56,630 nucleotides of DNA from NCBI GenBank assembly GCA_900551895.1, contig URXX01000011.1, positions 1 to 56,630 of the forward strand, in the 5' to 3' direction. This document shows positions 42,914 through 52,241 of this stretch, in pieces (the stretch's first letter is position 1; each line of letters opens with the position of its first letter). Below the pieces are notes generated by a model that saw only the letters and a list, made by a program, of their open reading frames with translations, did no database searches and was not told the DNA's origin. The position numbers and the translations under genes were made by a program. Source of the stretch: an uncultured Lachnospiraceae bacterium. GTDB lineage: Bacteria; Bacillota; Clostridia; Lachnospirales; Lachnospiraceae.

Positions 42914-45900
42914 ATGTATCAGAAAGTATCAACGGATTTAAAATTCGTAGACAGAGAAAAGAAAATCGAGAAATTTTGGGAAGAAAATGATATCTTCAAA
43001 AAAAGTATGGAAAACCGTAAAGAGGGCGAAACGTACACATTTTATGACGGACCGCCTACAGCAAACGGTAAACCGCACATCGGACACGTATTAACTCGTG
43101 TTATCAAGGATATGATTCCGAGATACCGCACAATGAAAGGATATATGGTGCCGAGAAAAGCAGGATGGGATACACACGGTCTTCCTGTAGAACTTGAAGT
43201 AGAAAAACTTTTAGGTTTGGACGGAAAAGAACAGATTGAAGAGTACGGATTAGAACCGTTTATTTCCCACTGTAAAGAGAGTGTTTGGAAGTATAAAGGA
43301 ATGTGGGAGGATTTTTCTGCAACAGTTGGTTTTTGGGCAGATATGGAACACCCATATGTCACATACGACAATAACTTTATTGAATCTGAATGGTGGGCAT
43401 TAAAACAGATTTGGGACAAAGGACTTTTATATAAAGGGTATAAAATCGTACCGTATTGTCCACGTTGCGGAACTCCGCTTTCCAGCCACGAAGTTGCACA
43501 GGGATATAAAGATGTAAAGGAAAAATCAGCAATCGTAAGATTTAAAGTAAAAGACGAAGACGCTTACATTTTAGCATGGACAACAACGCCGTGGACACTT
43601 CCTTCAAACGTTGCCCTTTGTGTAAATCCGGAAGAAACTTATGTAAAAGTAAAAAACGACGGGTACACATATTACATGGCTGAAGCATTAGTGGAAAGCG
43701 TATTGGAAGGCGATGTGGAAGTCGTTGAACGCTACACGGGAAAAGAATTGGAAGGAAAAGAATATGAACCGTTATTCCCATTCGTAGAATTGAATAAAAA
43801 AGCATATTATGTAACTTGTGACACATATGTTACACTTACGGACGGTACCGGAGTTGTTCATATTGCTCCCGCTTTTGGTGAGGACGATGCACAGGTAGGA
43901 CGTAAATATGATTTACCATTCCTTCAGTTAGTAGATGAAAAAGGTGAGATGACAGAAGAAACAGCATGGCCGGGCATATTCTGTAAAAAGGCAGATCCAT
44001 TTGTTTTGGAAGATTTGGAAAAGAGGGGACTTTTGTTCGCCGCTCCAAACTTTGAACATAGTTATCCTCACTGCTGGCGTTGTGATACACCGCTTATCTA
44101 TTATGCACGTGAGTCGTGGTTTATTAAAATGACAGAAGTAAAAGATGACTTAATCAGAAATAACAATACAATTAACTGGATTCCGGAAAGTATAGGTAAA
44201 GGACGTTTTGGCGATTGGCTTGAAAATGTTCAGGACTGGGGAATCAGCCGAAATCGTTACTGGGGAACTCCGCTAAACGTATGGGAATGTGAATGCGGAC
44301 ATATGCACTCTATCGGAAGTATTGCGGAATTAAAAGAACTTTCTGACAACTGTCCTGACGATATTGAATTACACCGTCCGTTTATCGATAAAGTGACAAT
44401 TAAATGCCCTCACTGTGGAAAAGAAATGCACAGAGTACCGGAAGTAATCGATTGCTGGTTTGACAGCGGGGCTATGCCGTTTGCACAACATCATTATCCG
44501 TTTGAAAATAAAGAATTGTTCGAGCAGCAGTTCCCTGCAAACTTTATTTCAGAAGCGGTTGACCAGACAAGAGGTTGGTTCTACTCATTACTTGCCATTT
44601 CAACACTTGTATTTAACGAAGCGCCATATAAAAACGTTATTGTTTTAGGTCATGTACAGGATGAAAAAGGACAGAAGATGAGTAAATCCAAAGGAAATGC
44701 AGTTGATCCGTTTGAGGCGTTAGAGCAGTACGGAGCAGATGCAATCCGTTGGTATTTCTATATCAACAGTGCGCCGTGGTTACCGAACCGTTTTCACGGT
44801 AAGATTGTAACAGAAGGACAGAGAAAGTTTATGGGTACATTGTGGAACACATACGCATTCTTTGTACTGTATGCAAATATCGATGAGTTTGACGCGACAA
44901 AATATACATTAGAATATGATAAATTAAATGTTATGGATAAATGGTTATTGTCTAAATTGAATACATTAATCAAAACAGTAGATAATAACTTAGAGAACTA
45001 CCGTATTCCTGAAAGTGCAAGAGCATTGCAGGAATTTGTAGATGATATGAGTAACTGGTATGTAAGAAGAAGCCGTGAACGTTTTTGGGCAAAAGGAATG
45101 GAGCAGGATAAAATCAATGCGTATATGACATTGTACACAGCCCTTGTAACAGTTGCGAAAGTGGCAGCGCCTATGATTCCGTTTATGACAGAAGATATTT
45201 ATCAGAACCTTGTAAGAAGCATTGACAAAGATGCTCCTGAAAGTATTCATCTCTGTGATTTCCCTGTGGCAAATGAAGAGTGGATTGACACAGAGTTAGA
45301 AAGAAATATGGAGGAAGTTTTGGAAATTGTTGTTATGGGGCGTGCATGCCGTAACAGTGCAAATATCAAGAACCGTCAGCCAATCGGAAGAATGTTTGTA
45401 AAAGCGGAAGAAGAATTATCTGCATTCTATAAGGAAATTGTTGCGGAAGAGTTGAATGTAAAAGAAGTGAAATTTACAGATGATGTAAGAGATTTTACTT
45501 CATACACATTTAAACCGCAATTGAAAACAGTAGGACCAAAATACGGCAAACTGTTAGGCGGAATTCGTACAACACTCTCTGCATTAGACGGAAATAAGGC
45601 AATGGATGAGTTAAATGCAAACGATGCGTTAAAACTTGACATCGACGGACAGGAGGTTACTTTATTCAGAGAAGACCTTCTAATTGAAACGGCACAGACA
45701 GAGGGGTATGTATCAGAAAGTGACAATGGAATTACGGTTGTATTAGATACAAATCTTACAGAAGAGTTGTTACAGGAAGGATTTGTGCGTGAGATTATCA
45801 GCAAAATCCAGACAATGCGAAAAGAAGCAGACTTTGAAGTGACAGATAAAATTCATGTGACTTATGAAGGAAGCGAAAAAGCAGAAAATATTTTTGCACA

Positions 45901-46021
45901 ATACGGAAATCAGATTGGTGATGAAGTATTGGCATTATCAGTAGAGAAGAAAACTCCGGCAGGCTATACAAAAGAATGGAACATCAACGGGGAAAAAGTG
46001 ATTATGGGTGTTGAAAAATAG
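42914..46021 (+). CDS. ileS: isoleucyl-tRNA synthetase, eukaryote-like (type 2) class
   Basis: 1035 aa. HIGH region GPPTANGKPHIGHVLTR and KMSKS loop GQKMSKSKGNAVDP; editing domain in between (AWTTTPWTLPSNVAL); tRNA-binding and zinc-type cysteines CECGHMH and CPHCGKEMH in the middle. The length and the GPPTANGKPHIGHVL form fit type 2 IleS, the class that tends to be mupirocin-insensitive; this is from family knowledge, not measured. It charges tRNA-Ile and is under T-box control. AGGAGG precedes the ATG. Confidence 0.96.
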   Translation: MYQKVSTDLKFVDREKKIEKFWEENDIFKKSMENRKEGETYTFYDGPPTANGKPHIGHVLTRVIKDMIPRYRTMKGYMVPRKAGWDTHGLPVELEVEKLLGLDGKEQIEEYGLEPFISHCKESVWKYKGMWEDFSATVGFWADMEHPYVTYDNNFIESEWWALKQIWDKGLLYKGYKIVPYCPRCGTPLSSHEVAQGYKDVKEKSAIVRFKVKDEDAYILAWTTTPWTLPSNVALCVNPEETYVKVKNDGYTYYMAEALVESVLEGDVEVVERYTGKELEGKEYEPLFPFVELNKKAYYVTCDTYVTLTDGTGVVHIAPAFGEDDAQVGRKYDLPFLQLVDEKGEMTEETAWPGIFCKKADPFVLEDLEKRGLLFAAPNFEHSYPHCWRCDTPLIYYARESWFIKMTEVKDDLIRNNNTINWIPESIGKGRFGDWLENVQDWGISRNRYWGTPLNVWECECGHMHSIGSIAELKELSDNCPDDIELHRPFIDKVTIKCPHCGKEMHRVPEVIDCWFDSGAMPFAQHHYPFENKELFEQQFPANFISEAVDQTRGWFYSLLAISTLVFNEAPYKNVIVLGHVQDEKGQKMSKSKGNAVDPFEALEQYGADAIRWYFYINSAPWLPNRFHGKIVTEGQRKFMGTLWNTYAFFVLYANIDEFDATKYTLEYDKLNVMDKWLLSKLNTLIKTVDNNLENYRIPESARALQEFVDDMSNWYVRRSRERFWAKGMEQDKINAYMTLYTALVTVAKVAAPMIPFMTEDIYQNLVRSIDKDAPESIHLCDFPVANEEWIDTELERNMEEVLEIVVMGRACRNSANIKNRQPIGRMFVKAEEELSAFYKEIVAEELNVKEVKFTDDVRDFTSYTFKPQLKTVGPKYGKLLGGIRTTLSALDGNKAMDELNANDALKLDIDGQEVTLFREDLLIETAQTEGYVSESDNGITVVLDTNLTEELLQEGFVREIISKIQTMRKEADFEVTDKIHVTYEGSEKAENIFAQYGNQIGDEVLALSVEKKTPAGYTKEWNINGEKVIMGVEK

Positions 46022-46031
46022 GAGGATTATC

Positions 46032-48494
46032 ATGCGGCAGGAGAAGTTTAATAAAGAAGAATTCAAAAAGACAGTGAAAAATAATGTAAAAAGACTTTAT
46101 CGAAGAACGATAGACGAGGCAAGTCAGCAACAGTTATTTCAGGCAGTGTCTTATGCAGTGAAAGATGAAATTATTGACCAATGGCTTTTAACACAGGAAC
46201 AATACAAAAAAGATGACCCTAAGACCGTGTATTATATGTCTATGGAATTTCTTATGGGAAGAGCGCTTGGAAATAATCTTATCAATTTAACTGCTTATAA
46301 AGAGGTAGCAGAAGCGTTAGACGAGATGGGAATTGACTTAAATGTTATTGAAGACCAAGAACCTGATGCAGCACTTGGAAATGGTGGTTTAGGGCGTTTG
46401 GCAGCCTGTTTCCTCGATTCTCTTGCAAGTTTGGGATACGCAGCCTATGGCTGCGGTATCCGCTATCACTATGGAATGTTTAAACAGAAAATCGAGAATG
46501 GTTTTCAGGTGGAAACGCCGGACAACTGGTTAAAAGAGGGAAATCCTTTTGAAATCAGGAGAGAGGAGTATGCAAAGGAAGTTCGTTTTGGAGGGCATAT
46601 CCGAATCCATTATAATGAACAGACAAAAAGAAGTGAATTTATTCAGGAAGATTATGAGTCTGTTCTTGCCATTCCATACGATATGCCGATTGTCGGATAT
46701 AATAATAGTATTGTAAATACACTTCGTATATGGGATGCGAGAGCGATTACCGACTTCCATTTAGATTCATTTGACAGAGGAGAATATCAAAAGGCTGTAG
46801 AGCAGGAAAATCTTGCGAAAACGATAGTGGAGGTATTATACCCGAATGACAATCACTATGCCGGCAAAGAACTTCGTTTAAAACAGCAGTATTTCTTTAT
46901 TTCTGCAAGTTTGCAGGAAGCGATTGATAAATATTTAAGAGAACATGATGATATTCGCAAATTCCACGAAAAGGTAACCATTCAGATGAACGATACGCAC
47001 CCTACCGTAGCAGTTGCGGAATTGATGCGTCTGCTTATGGACGAACAGGGCTTAGAGTGGGATGAGGCATGGGAAGTGACAACAAAAACCTGTGCATATA
47101 CAAATCATACTATTATGGCCGAAGCGTTGGAAAAATGGCCAATCGACCTATTCTCGAGATTACTGCCGCGTGTATATCAGATTGTGGAAGAAATCAACCG
47201 CCGTTTTGTAGCGCAGGTTCGTGCGAAATATCCGGGCGATGAAGAAAAAGTGCGTAAAATGGCTATCTTATATGACGGTCAGGTTAAAATGGCTCACCTT
47301 GCAATCGTTGCAGGTTATTCTGTAAACGGTGTTGCAAGACTGCATACGGAAATTTTAAAACATGAAGAGTTAAAAGATTTCTATGAAATGATGCCTGAGA
47401 AATTTAACAACAAGACAAACGGAATTACACAGAGAAGATTTCTTCTCCACGCAAATCCGCTGTTAGCCGACTGGGTGACAAAACATATCGGTGACGGCTG
47501 GATTACTGACCTTTCACAGATGGCAAAATTAAAACCTCTTGCGGATAATGTGAAAGAAAGAGAAGCGTTCATGGATATTAAATTCAAGAACAAGGAGCGT
47601 CTTGCAAAATATATTTTAGAGCATAACGGAATTGAGATAGACCCTCGTTCTATTTTTGACGTACAGGTAAAAAGACTTCATGAATACAAACGTCAGTTAT
47701 TGAATATTCTGCACATTATGTATTTGTATAATAAGATAAAAGAACACCCTGAAATGTCCTTCTACCCAAGAACCTTTATCTTTGGTGCAAAGGCGGCAGC
47801 AGGATATAAACGTGCAAAACAGACAATTAAACTAATCAACTCTGTTGCGGACGTAGTTAACAATGACAGAAGTATTAACGGTAAAATTAAAGTTGTGTTT
47901 ATCGAAGATTACCGTGTTTCCAATGCGGAACTTATTTTTGCGGGAGCAGATGTCAGCGAACAGATTTCTACCGCATCAAAAGAAGCATCAGGTACGGGAA
48001 ATATGAAATTTATGCTAAACGGTGCTGTTACGCTTGGAACAATGGACGGTGCAAACGTGGAAATCGTAGAAGAAGTTGAACCTGAAAATGCTGTTATTTT
48101 CGGTTTGAGTTCCGATGAAGTTATTCAGTATGAAAATCATGGCGGATACAATCCAATGGATATTTACAATAACGATTGGGAAATTAAGCGTGTCGTAGAC
48201 CAGTTAGTAGACGGAACATATGCGAACGGCGACCATGAAATGTACAGAGATTTATATAATTCACTGTTAAATACAAGAAGCAGTGACCGTGCCGACACAT
48301 ACTTTATTTTGAAAGATTTCAGAAGTTATGCACAGGCGCAGGAAGAGATAGAAAAAGCATACAGAGATGTTGACCGCTGGGCAAAAATGGCGTTGTTAAA
48401 TACGGCGTCATGTGGTAAATTTACATCAGACAGAACTATCCAGCAGTATGTAGATGAAATATGGAAATTGGATAAAGTAACGATTGACGCATAG
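46032..48494 (+). CDS. glgP: glycogen/starch/alpha-glucan phosphorylase
   Basis: About 820 aa, complete. EDQEPDAALGNGGLGRLAAC near residue 110 and the pyridoxal-phosphate region EASGTGNMKFMLNGAVTLGT with the lysine ligand are diagnostic. It releases glucose-1-phosphate from alpha-1,4 glucans. The ATG at 46032 follows GGAGGATTATC by proper spacing; it is 10 nt after ileS, so it may be carried by the same T-box transcript, an unusual coupling of reserve-glucan use with isoleucine supply. Confidence 0.96.
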   Translation: MRQEKFNKEEFKKTVKNNVKRLYRRTIDEASQQQLFQAVSYAVKDEIIDQWLLTQEQYKKDDPKTVYYMSMEFLMGRALGNNLINLTAYKEVAEALDEMGIDLNVIEDQEPDAALGNGGLGRLAACFLDSLASLGYAAYGCGIRYHYGMFKQKIENGFQVETPDNWLKEGNPFEIRREEYAKEVRFGGHIRIHYNEQTKRSEFIQEDYESVLAIPYDMPIVGYNNSIVNTLRIWDARAITDFHLDSFDRGEYQKAVEQENLAKTIVEVLYPNDNHYAGKELRLKQQYFFISASLQEAIDKYLREHDDIRKFHEKVTIQMNDTHPTVAVAELMRLLMDEQGLEWDEAWEVTTKTCAYTNHTIMAEALEKWPIDLFSRLLPRVYQIVEEINRRFVAQVRAKYPGDEEKVRKMAILYDGQVKMAHLAIVAGYSVNGVARLHTEILKHEELKDFYEMMPEKFNNKTNGITQRRFLLHANPLLADWVTKHIGDGWITDLSQMAKLKPLADNVKEREAFMDIKFKNKERLAKYILEHNGIEIDPRSIFDVQVKRLHEYKRQLLNILHIMYLYNKIKEHPEMSFYPRTFIFGAKAAAGYKRAKQTIKLINSVADVVNNDRSINGKIKVVFIEDYRVSNAELIFAGADVSEQISTASKEASGTGNMKFMLNGAVTLGTMDGANVEIVEEVEPENAVIFGLSSDEVIQYENHGGYNPMDIYNNDWEIKRVVDQLVDGTYANGDHEMYRDLYNSLLNTRSSDRADTYFILKDFRSYAQAQEEIEKAYRDVDRWAKMALLNTASCGKFTSDRTIQQYVDEIWKLDKVTIDA

Positions 48495-48505
48495 GAGGAA
48501 TGTAG

Positions 48506-49135
48506 ATGTACTATAGTGGAGCAGATACGGTTGCGGTAACGGTTTTGGCAATTTATTTTGTTGTATTGGGACTTTGCCTGCTTGGTTGGCTTGCGAGTTT
48601 TATTTTCCGCGGTATCGGAATGTATAAAATCGGTAAAACACAGGGAAGAACAAATTCGTGGCTTGCGTTTATTCCATTTGCGAGAACGTATTTTCACGGA
48701 GAATTGAGTGGAGATATTCCGTTGAAGAAAAGACGCATTAAATCACCGGGCGTATGGCTTTTAGTGACACCGATTATTTACGGAGTGATTTTTGCGGTAA
48801 TGTATTTCTTTCTGATTATCTCTATTTTCATCAGTGCAATTTCGTCAATGTCATATGCGGGAACTTACGTTCCGGACTCAGAAATGGCAGGATTACTTGT
48901 TGTTTTACTTGTATTTTTCGTATTCGTTATTATCGTTTCGCTTATTTATGCAGCGATTAAAGGCGGACTGGGGGTTTTAGTAAACCGTCAGATTTATGAG
49001 AGATATACAACAGTAAATATGGCTACATTACATGCCGTGCTTGGCATGATTCTTCCGTTCTATACATCAGTTTGTATGTTTATTTTCGGAAGAAGAGCAG
49101 AGAAGATAATGGAAGAAAATATGGCTCAGAATTAG
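48506..49135 (+). CDS. hypothetical multi-pass membrane protein
   Basis: 209 aa with about five membrane helices. A cytoplasmic-facing segment between the first two has IGKTQGRTNSWLAFIPFART, a pattern common to small clostridial membrane proteins of unknown role. It follows glgP by 11 nt and is probably in the same transcript, which ends at the terminator at 49165. Confidence 0.75.
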   Translation: MYYSGADTVAVTVLAIYFVVLGLCLLGWLASFIFRGIGMYKIGKTQGRTNSWLAFIPFARTYFHGELSGDIPLKKRRIKSPGVWLLVTPIIYGVIFAVMYFFLIISIFISAISSMSYAGTYVPDSEMAGLLVVLLVFFVFVIIVSLIYAAIKGGLGVLVNRQIYERYTTVNMATLHAVLGMILPFYTSVCMFIFGRRAEKIMEENMAQN

Positions 49136-49164
49136 ACAGTAACAGGAGAACAGGAATAGTTTTC

Positions 49165-49205
49165 AACACTGTGGAATATCTTAGGATAGACCACAGTGTT
49201 TTTTT
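49165..49205 (+). terminator. terminator after the membrane protein gene
   Basis: AACACTGTGG (49165-49174) pairs perfectly with CCACAGTGTT (49191-49200), then TTTTTCTT. This ends the ileS-glgP-membrane protein transcript. Confidence 0.9.
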
Positions 49206-49234
49206 CTTACAAAAATATAATTGAGGGGGAGAGT

Positions 49235-50194
49235 ATGAAAAAGAAATGTAGGACAATCTGTATTATACTTTTTGCTTTTCTATTGTTGCCGTATATCATT
49301 ACTGTGTTGATAAATGGAAAGTCTGTTCATGGAAATGGGGATAACTCTCCCTTTTATGTAAAAGTACAGGCAGGTGAGAGGGAAAAGAAAGTGTTATGGG
49401 AGGATTATTTGGCTGGAGTTGTGGCAAAAGAAATTCAGCCGGATTACCATATGGAGATGTTAAAGGTGCAGACAATTTTAACCCGAACAAATTTATATTG
49501 TAAAATTGAGGAGAAAAAAGATGTTGTTTTTTCGGGAGAATATATGACAAAGGGAGAAATGGAGAAAGTATGGGGGCAGAAGAAAGGAGAGCGTATTTAT
49601 AAAAAATTGAAAAAAGCGGTTTCTGAAACGGAGGGAAAAGCCATTTTATATAAAGGAAAGCCGGCCTCTGCCTCTTTTCATAAATTAAGCAACGGGAAAA
49701 CAAGGAACGGAAATGAAGTTCTCGGAGGGGAAAATTATCCGTATTTAAAAACGAAAGATTGTCCGAAAGACATTGAAAATAAATGGCAGTTGCAGACGCT
49801 TGAATTGACCTATCAGGAGGCGAAGGAATATTGTCAGTCGTTTCTTACGGCAGTAGACAAAAAGGAGGCAGAAAAACCATTTACGAAAGAAGATTTTGAA
49901 GTAAAGCAGACAGACTCGGCAGGATATGTGACGAAAGTGCGGATCGGAAAACAGATATATGCAGGAGAGGAATTTAGAAAGGCACTGGGACTTCCGTCCA
50001 GTTGTTTTTCGTTTCAGGATAAGAACGGAATGCTTAAAATTACGACAAAAGGAGTCGGACATGGCATCGGTTTAAGTCAGTATACTGCAAATGAAATGGC
50101 GAAAGAGGGAAAGACGCACGAAGAAATTTTGCAATATTTTTTTGAGGGAACAGAAATTAGGGAGGTCGCTGAAATTTTGTTAAATATCGAATAA
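49235..50194 (+). CDS. spoIID: SpoIID/LytB-domain protein
   Basis: About 319 aa. Signal anchor (1-27), then the SpoIID domain: YLAGVVAKEIQPDYHMEML with the catalytic-type glutamate in AKEI, TRTNLY, FHKLSNGKTRNGNEV, and the closing GVGHGIGLSQYTANEM with the His and Gln of the family. By family it is a lytic transglycosylase-like enzyme that degrades peptidoglycan during engulfment in sporulation. Length and neighbour (SpoIIQ-like) support this over LytB-type cell-wall modifiers. The ATG at 49235 is preferred over a GTG-started extension into the terminator. Confidence 0.88.
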   Translation: MKKKCRTICIILFAFLLLPYIITVLINGKSVHGNGDNSPFYVKVQAGEREKKVLWEDYLAGVVAKEIQPDYHMEMLKVQTILTRTNLYCKIEEKKDVVFSGEYMTKGEMEKVWGQKKGERIYKKLKKAVSETEGKAILYKGKPASASFHKLSNGKTRNGNEVLGGENYPYLKTKDCPKDIENKWQLQTLELTYQEAKEYCQSFLTAVDKKEAEKPFTKEDFEVKQTDSAGYVTKVRIGKQIYAGEEFRKALGLPSSCFSFQDKNGMLKITTKGVGHGIGLSQYTANEMAKEGKTHEEILQYFFEGTEIREVAEILLNIE

Positions 50195-50236
50195 GGCAGT
50201 CGCTTTCTGGCAAAAATAAAGTCAGAGGTGATGAAA

Positions 50237-50986
50237 ATGAAAAATAGTTTAGGACCTTCCAAAAGAGGAAACGGTCTGGCGATAGGTGCTGTCATTTGTT
50301 TTGTGGCGGTAATCGGTATGGTGGGAGTATATACCGTCAGGCAGTACAGAGTCGGAGTGGAAAAAGAATTGGCAAAAGCGGAGAAGAAACAAGAAGAAAA
50401 AAAGGAACAAATTGAAAGTACGGGAGGCGGGCAGGATTTAGTTATCAATACGCCTCAGCGGGAACAGGGCATTGCAGAAGAAGCGCCACAGGTAACAGAA
50501 CAGCCCGAAACAGTGGAGGAGAAGTCGGAAGTAGTTGCAGAACAGCCGAGTAAACCGCAGTTTTCTTTTAGCGAGAAAGATTTAATTCTTTGGCCTATTG
50601 AAAACGGAGAAGTTATTCTTAATTACAGTATGAATAAAACCGTTTATTTTCCTACATTAGATCAGTATAAATATAATCCTGCGATGATTATAAAGGGTGC
50701 TGAAGGTACACAGGTCATGTCGGTTGCGCGGGGCGTAGTAAAATCCATTGACGTGACAAGCCAGACGGGAACAACGGTTACGGTGGATATGGGGAACGGT
50801 TATGAAAGTATTTACGGACAGTTAAAAGAAGTGCCGGTAAATGTAGGAGATACAGTGGAAGCAAAAACGGTTCTCGGTTATCTGAGTGAACCGACAAAAT
50901 ATTATAGTGTGGAGGGCTGTAATCTTTATTTTGAGATGAGAAAAGACGGACAGCCTATAAATCCAAATGACTTTTTAGGAGAGTAA
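50237..50986 (+). CDS. spoIIQ: SpoIIQ-like M23 family protein, zinc ligands lost
   Basis: About 249 aa. One membrane helix (about 13-35), a charged linker (EKAEKKQEEKKEQIES), then an M23/LytM fold (about 120-249). In active LytM the site has HxxxD and HxH; here the corresponding segments read YNPAMIIKGAEGTQV and NLYFEMRKDGQPINP, without those histidines. That matches B. subtilis SpoIIQ, which is catalytically inactive and serves as a forespore-membrane anchor for SpoIIIAH. The ATG at 50237 fits GAGGTGAT best; starts at 50231 or GTG 50228 are possible. It follows spoIID by 42 nt. Confidence 0.85.
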   Translation: MKNSLGPSKRGNGLAIGAVICFVAVIGMVGVYTVRQYRVGVEKELAKAEKKQEEKKEQIESTGGGQDLVINTPQREQGIAEEAPQVTEQPETVEEKSEVVAEQPSKPQFSFSEKDLILWPIENGEVILNYSMNKTVYFPTLDQYKYNPAMIIKGAEGTQVMSVARGVVKSIDVTSQTGTTVTVDMGNGYESIYGQLKEVPVNVGDTVEAKTVLGYLSEPTKYYSVEGCNLYFEMRKDGQPINPNDFLGE

Positions 50987-50994
50987 AAGATGCG

Positions 50995-51018
50995 GGGCTT
51001 GGGCGGAAGCACAGGCCC
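50995..51018 (+). terminator. hairpin after the spoIIQ-like gene
   Basis: GGGCTTG (50995-51001) pairs with CAGGCCC (51012-51018) with one G-T pair, followed by TTATTTGTT. A modest terminator. Confidence 0.6.
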
Positions 51019-51052
51019 TTATTTGTTATCGGAAAAGGTTGATATGTAGATG

Positions 51053-51084
51053 ATAAAGAGTATAATAAAGAGTATAATAAAGAG
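51053..51084 (+). repeat. short tandem repeat before the GIY-YIG gene
   Basis: The 12-mer TATAATAAAGAG occurs twice in a row (51061-51084), preceded by ATAAAGAG. Each unit includes a TATAAT, so it may also supply -10 boxes for the gene at 51106. Confidence 0.7.
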
Positions 51085-51105
51085 AAAAAAGGATTTACAA
51101 TAGAT

Positions 51106-51357
51106 ATGGATAACTATACATACATTGTCAAATGCAGTGACGGTACTTTATACACAGGCTGGACAAACGATTTAGAAAAAAGAATACAGAGCCACAACGA
51201 AGGAAAAGGAGCAAAATATACAAAGACGAGAACACCTGTTACTTTAGTATATTATGAAACGTTTCCGACAAAACAGGAGGCAATGAAACGAGAATATGCC
51301 ATTAAACAGATGAGAAGAAAAGAAAAAGAAAAATTAATAGACGGGAAAAGTTGTTGA
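51106..51357 (+). CDS. GIY-YIG nuclease family protein (UPF0213 type)
   Basis: 83 aa, a single GIY-YIG domain: YTYIVKC and YTGWTNDLEKRI, then HNEGKGAKYTKTRTPVTLVYYE with the conserved E, and KREYAIKQMRRKEKEKLI. This matches the YhbQ/UPF0213 family, with a proposed but weakly tested role in DNA or RNA cleavage. It is convergent with the hemolysin III gene; the inverted repeat at 51337-51371 overlaps its end. Confidence 0.9.
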   Translation: MDNYTYIVKCSDGTLYTGWTNDLEKRIQSHNEGKGAKYTKTRTPVTLVYYETFPTKQEAMKREYAIKQMRRKEKEKLIDGKSC

Positions 51358-51371
51358 TTTCTCCCGTCTAT
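51337..51371 (-). terminator. hairpin terminator for hemolysin III gene
   Basis: ATAGACGGGA (51337-51346) pairs perfectly with TCCCGTCTAT (51362-51371). On the minus strand the stem is followed by TTAATTTTTC, so it most likely ends the opposing hlyIII transcript. It includes the last codons of the GIY-YIG gene. Confidence 0.7.
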
Positions 51372-51375
51372 CCGT

Positions 51376-52038
51376 TTATCCGAGCAGATATACATACATA
51401 ACAACAAAGTGGCAGGCAGTTCCCCCCATAACGAACAGGTGGAAAATTTCGTGACTGCCAAAGTTGTGGTGTTTCTTATTAAAAATAGGCAATTTCAATC
51501 CATAGATAATTCCGCCGATTGTGTAAATAATTCCGCCGGCTAAAAGCCATATAAAAGCAGGTCTGGATAATGTGTGATAAATCTGCGGAAAGGCAAGCAC
51601 ACAGGTCCAACCCATTGCGATATATAAAATAGAAGAAAACCATTTCGGACAATATACCCAAAATGCTTTAATCAGAATACCTAAAATGGCAATTCCCCAT
51701 ACGATTGCAAGGAGTGTATATCCAACATTGCCTTTCAATGCAATTAAGCAAACAGGTGTGTAACTTCCTGCGATTAAAACAGAAATCATCATATGGTCAA
51801 ATTTCTTCAGACGTTTGTTTATTTTCTCTGAGATATCCAAAGAGTGATAAACTGTGCTTGCGGTATAAAGAAGAATAACGCTTACGATATAGACTGCAAA
51901 GGAAACGAAATATATTTTATCGGGTTTATGCCATGCTTTAAACAAAAGTGGTGCGGCTGCGATAATTGCAGCCACCATACCGATAAAATGTGTAATGGCG
52001 CTTGCCGGATCTTTTAATTTTTTTGCTTTCATTAACAT
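51376..52038 (-). CDS. hemolysin III family membrane protein
   Basis: 220 aa, about seven membrane helices, of the HlyIII/PAQR-related family: conserved ITHFIGM, TVYHSLD, and HEIFHLFVMGGTACHF with the metal-type histidines. The family is linked to membrane lipid homeostasis in Bacillus; hemolysis is not implied. GGGAG lies 5 nt before the ATG. Palindromic operator-like sites lie in front. Confidence 0.88.
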   Translation of the reverse strand: MLMKAKKLKDPASAITHFIGMVAAIIAAAPLLFKAWHKPDKIYFVSFAVYIVSVILLYTASTVYHSLDISEKINKRLKKFDHMMISVLIAGSYTPVCLIALKGNVGYTLLAIVWGIAILGILIKAFWVYCPKWFSSILYIAMGWTCVLAFPQIYHTLSRPAFIWLLAGGIIYTIGGIIYGLKLPIFNKKHHNFGSHEIFHLFVMGGTACHFVVMYVYLLG

Positions 52039-52070
52039 AGATACTCCCTCCTGATTGATTAAAACTATAA

Positions 52071-52109
52071 GTAGTATTCAATACTACATTTAATATATTC
52101 AAATACTAC
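52071..52109. promoter_or_regulatory. operator-like palindrome upstream of hlyIII
   Basis: Perfect 17-bp palindrome GTAGTATTCAATACTAC (52071-52087) 33 bp before the hlyIII ATG. A second half-site AATACTAC (52102-52109) follows, with a poor partner. The pattern is the size of a MarR/TetR dimer site or a fatty-acid-type repressor site. No regulator gene is adjacent. Confidence 0.55.
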
Positions 52110-52156
52110 ACCAAATATACACATATATCAAGAGAAAAAGGAGAATTTATAAAAAT

Positions 52157-52185
52157 TTGACAAATAGAAGTGATTTTGATATGAT
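52157..52185 (+). promoter_or_regulatory. promoter of the DEAD-box helicase gene
   Basis: Consensus -35 TTGACA (52157-52162), 17-nt spacer, TATGAT (52180-52185). The expected start near 52192 is 15 nt before a terminator hairpin and about 100 nt before the helicase ATG. Confidence 0.8.
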
Positions 52186-52205
52186 AGTCAACAGTGCTTT
52201 GTGAG

Positions 52206-52241
52206 TACCCTTTACTTATGATGAGTGAAGGGTATTTTTTT
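52206..52241 (+). terminator. attenuator hairpin in the helicase leader
   Basis: TACCCTTTACT (52206-52216) pairs with AGTGAAGGGTA (52224-52234) with one G-T pair, then a run of seven or eight T. It ends about 50 nt before the helicase ATG and follows a strong promoter, so most transcripts may stop here unless read-through is regulated. Confidence 0.8.

Noticed and set aside
51061..51084. 12-nt tandem repeat as a regulatory element
   Set aside because: Two copies of a low-complexity AT-rich unit; could be chance, with no support for function.
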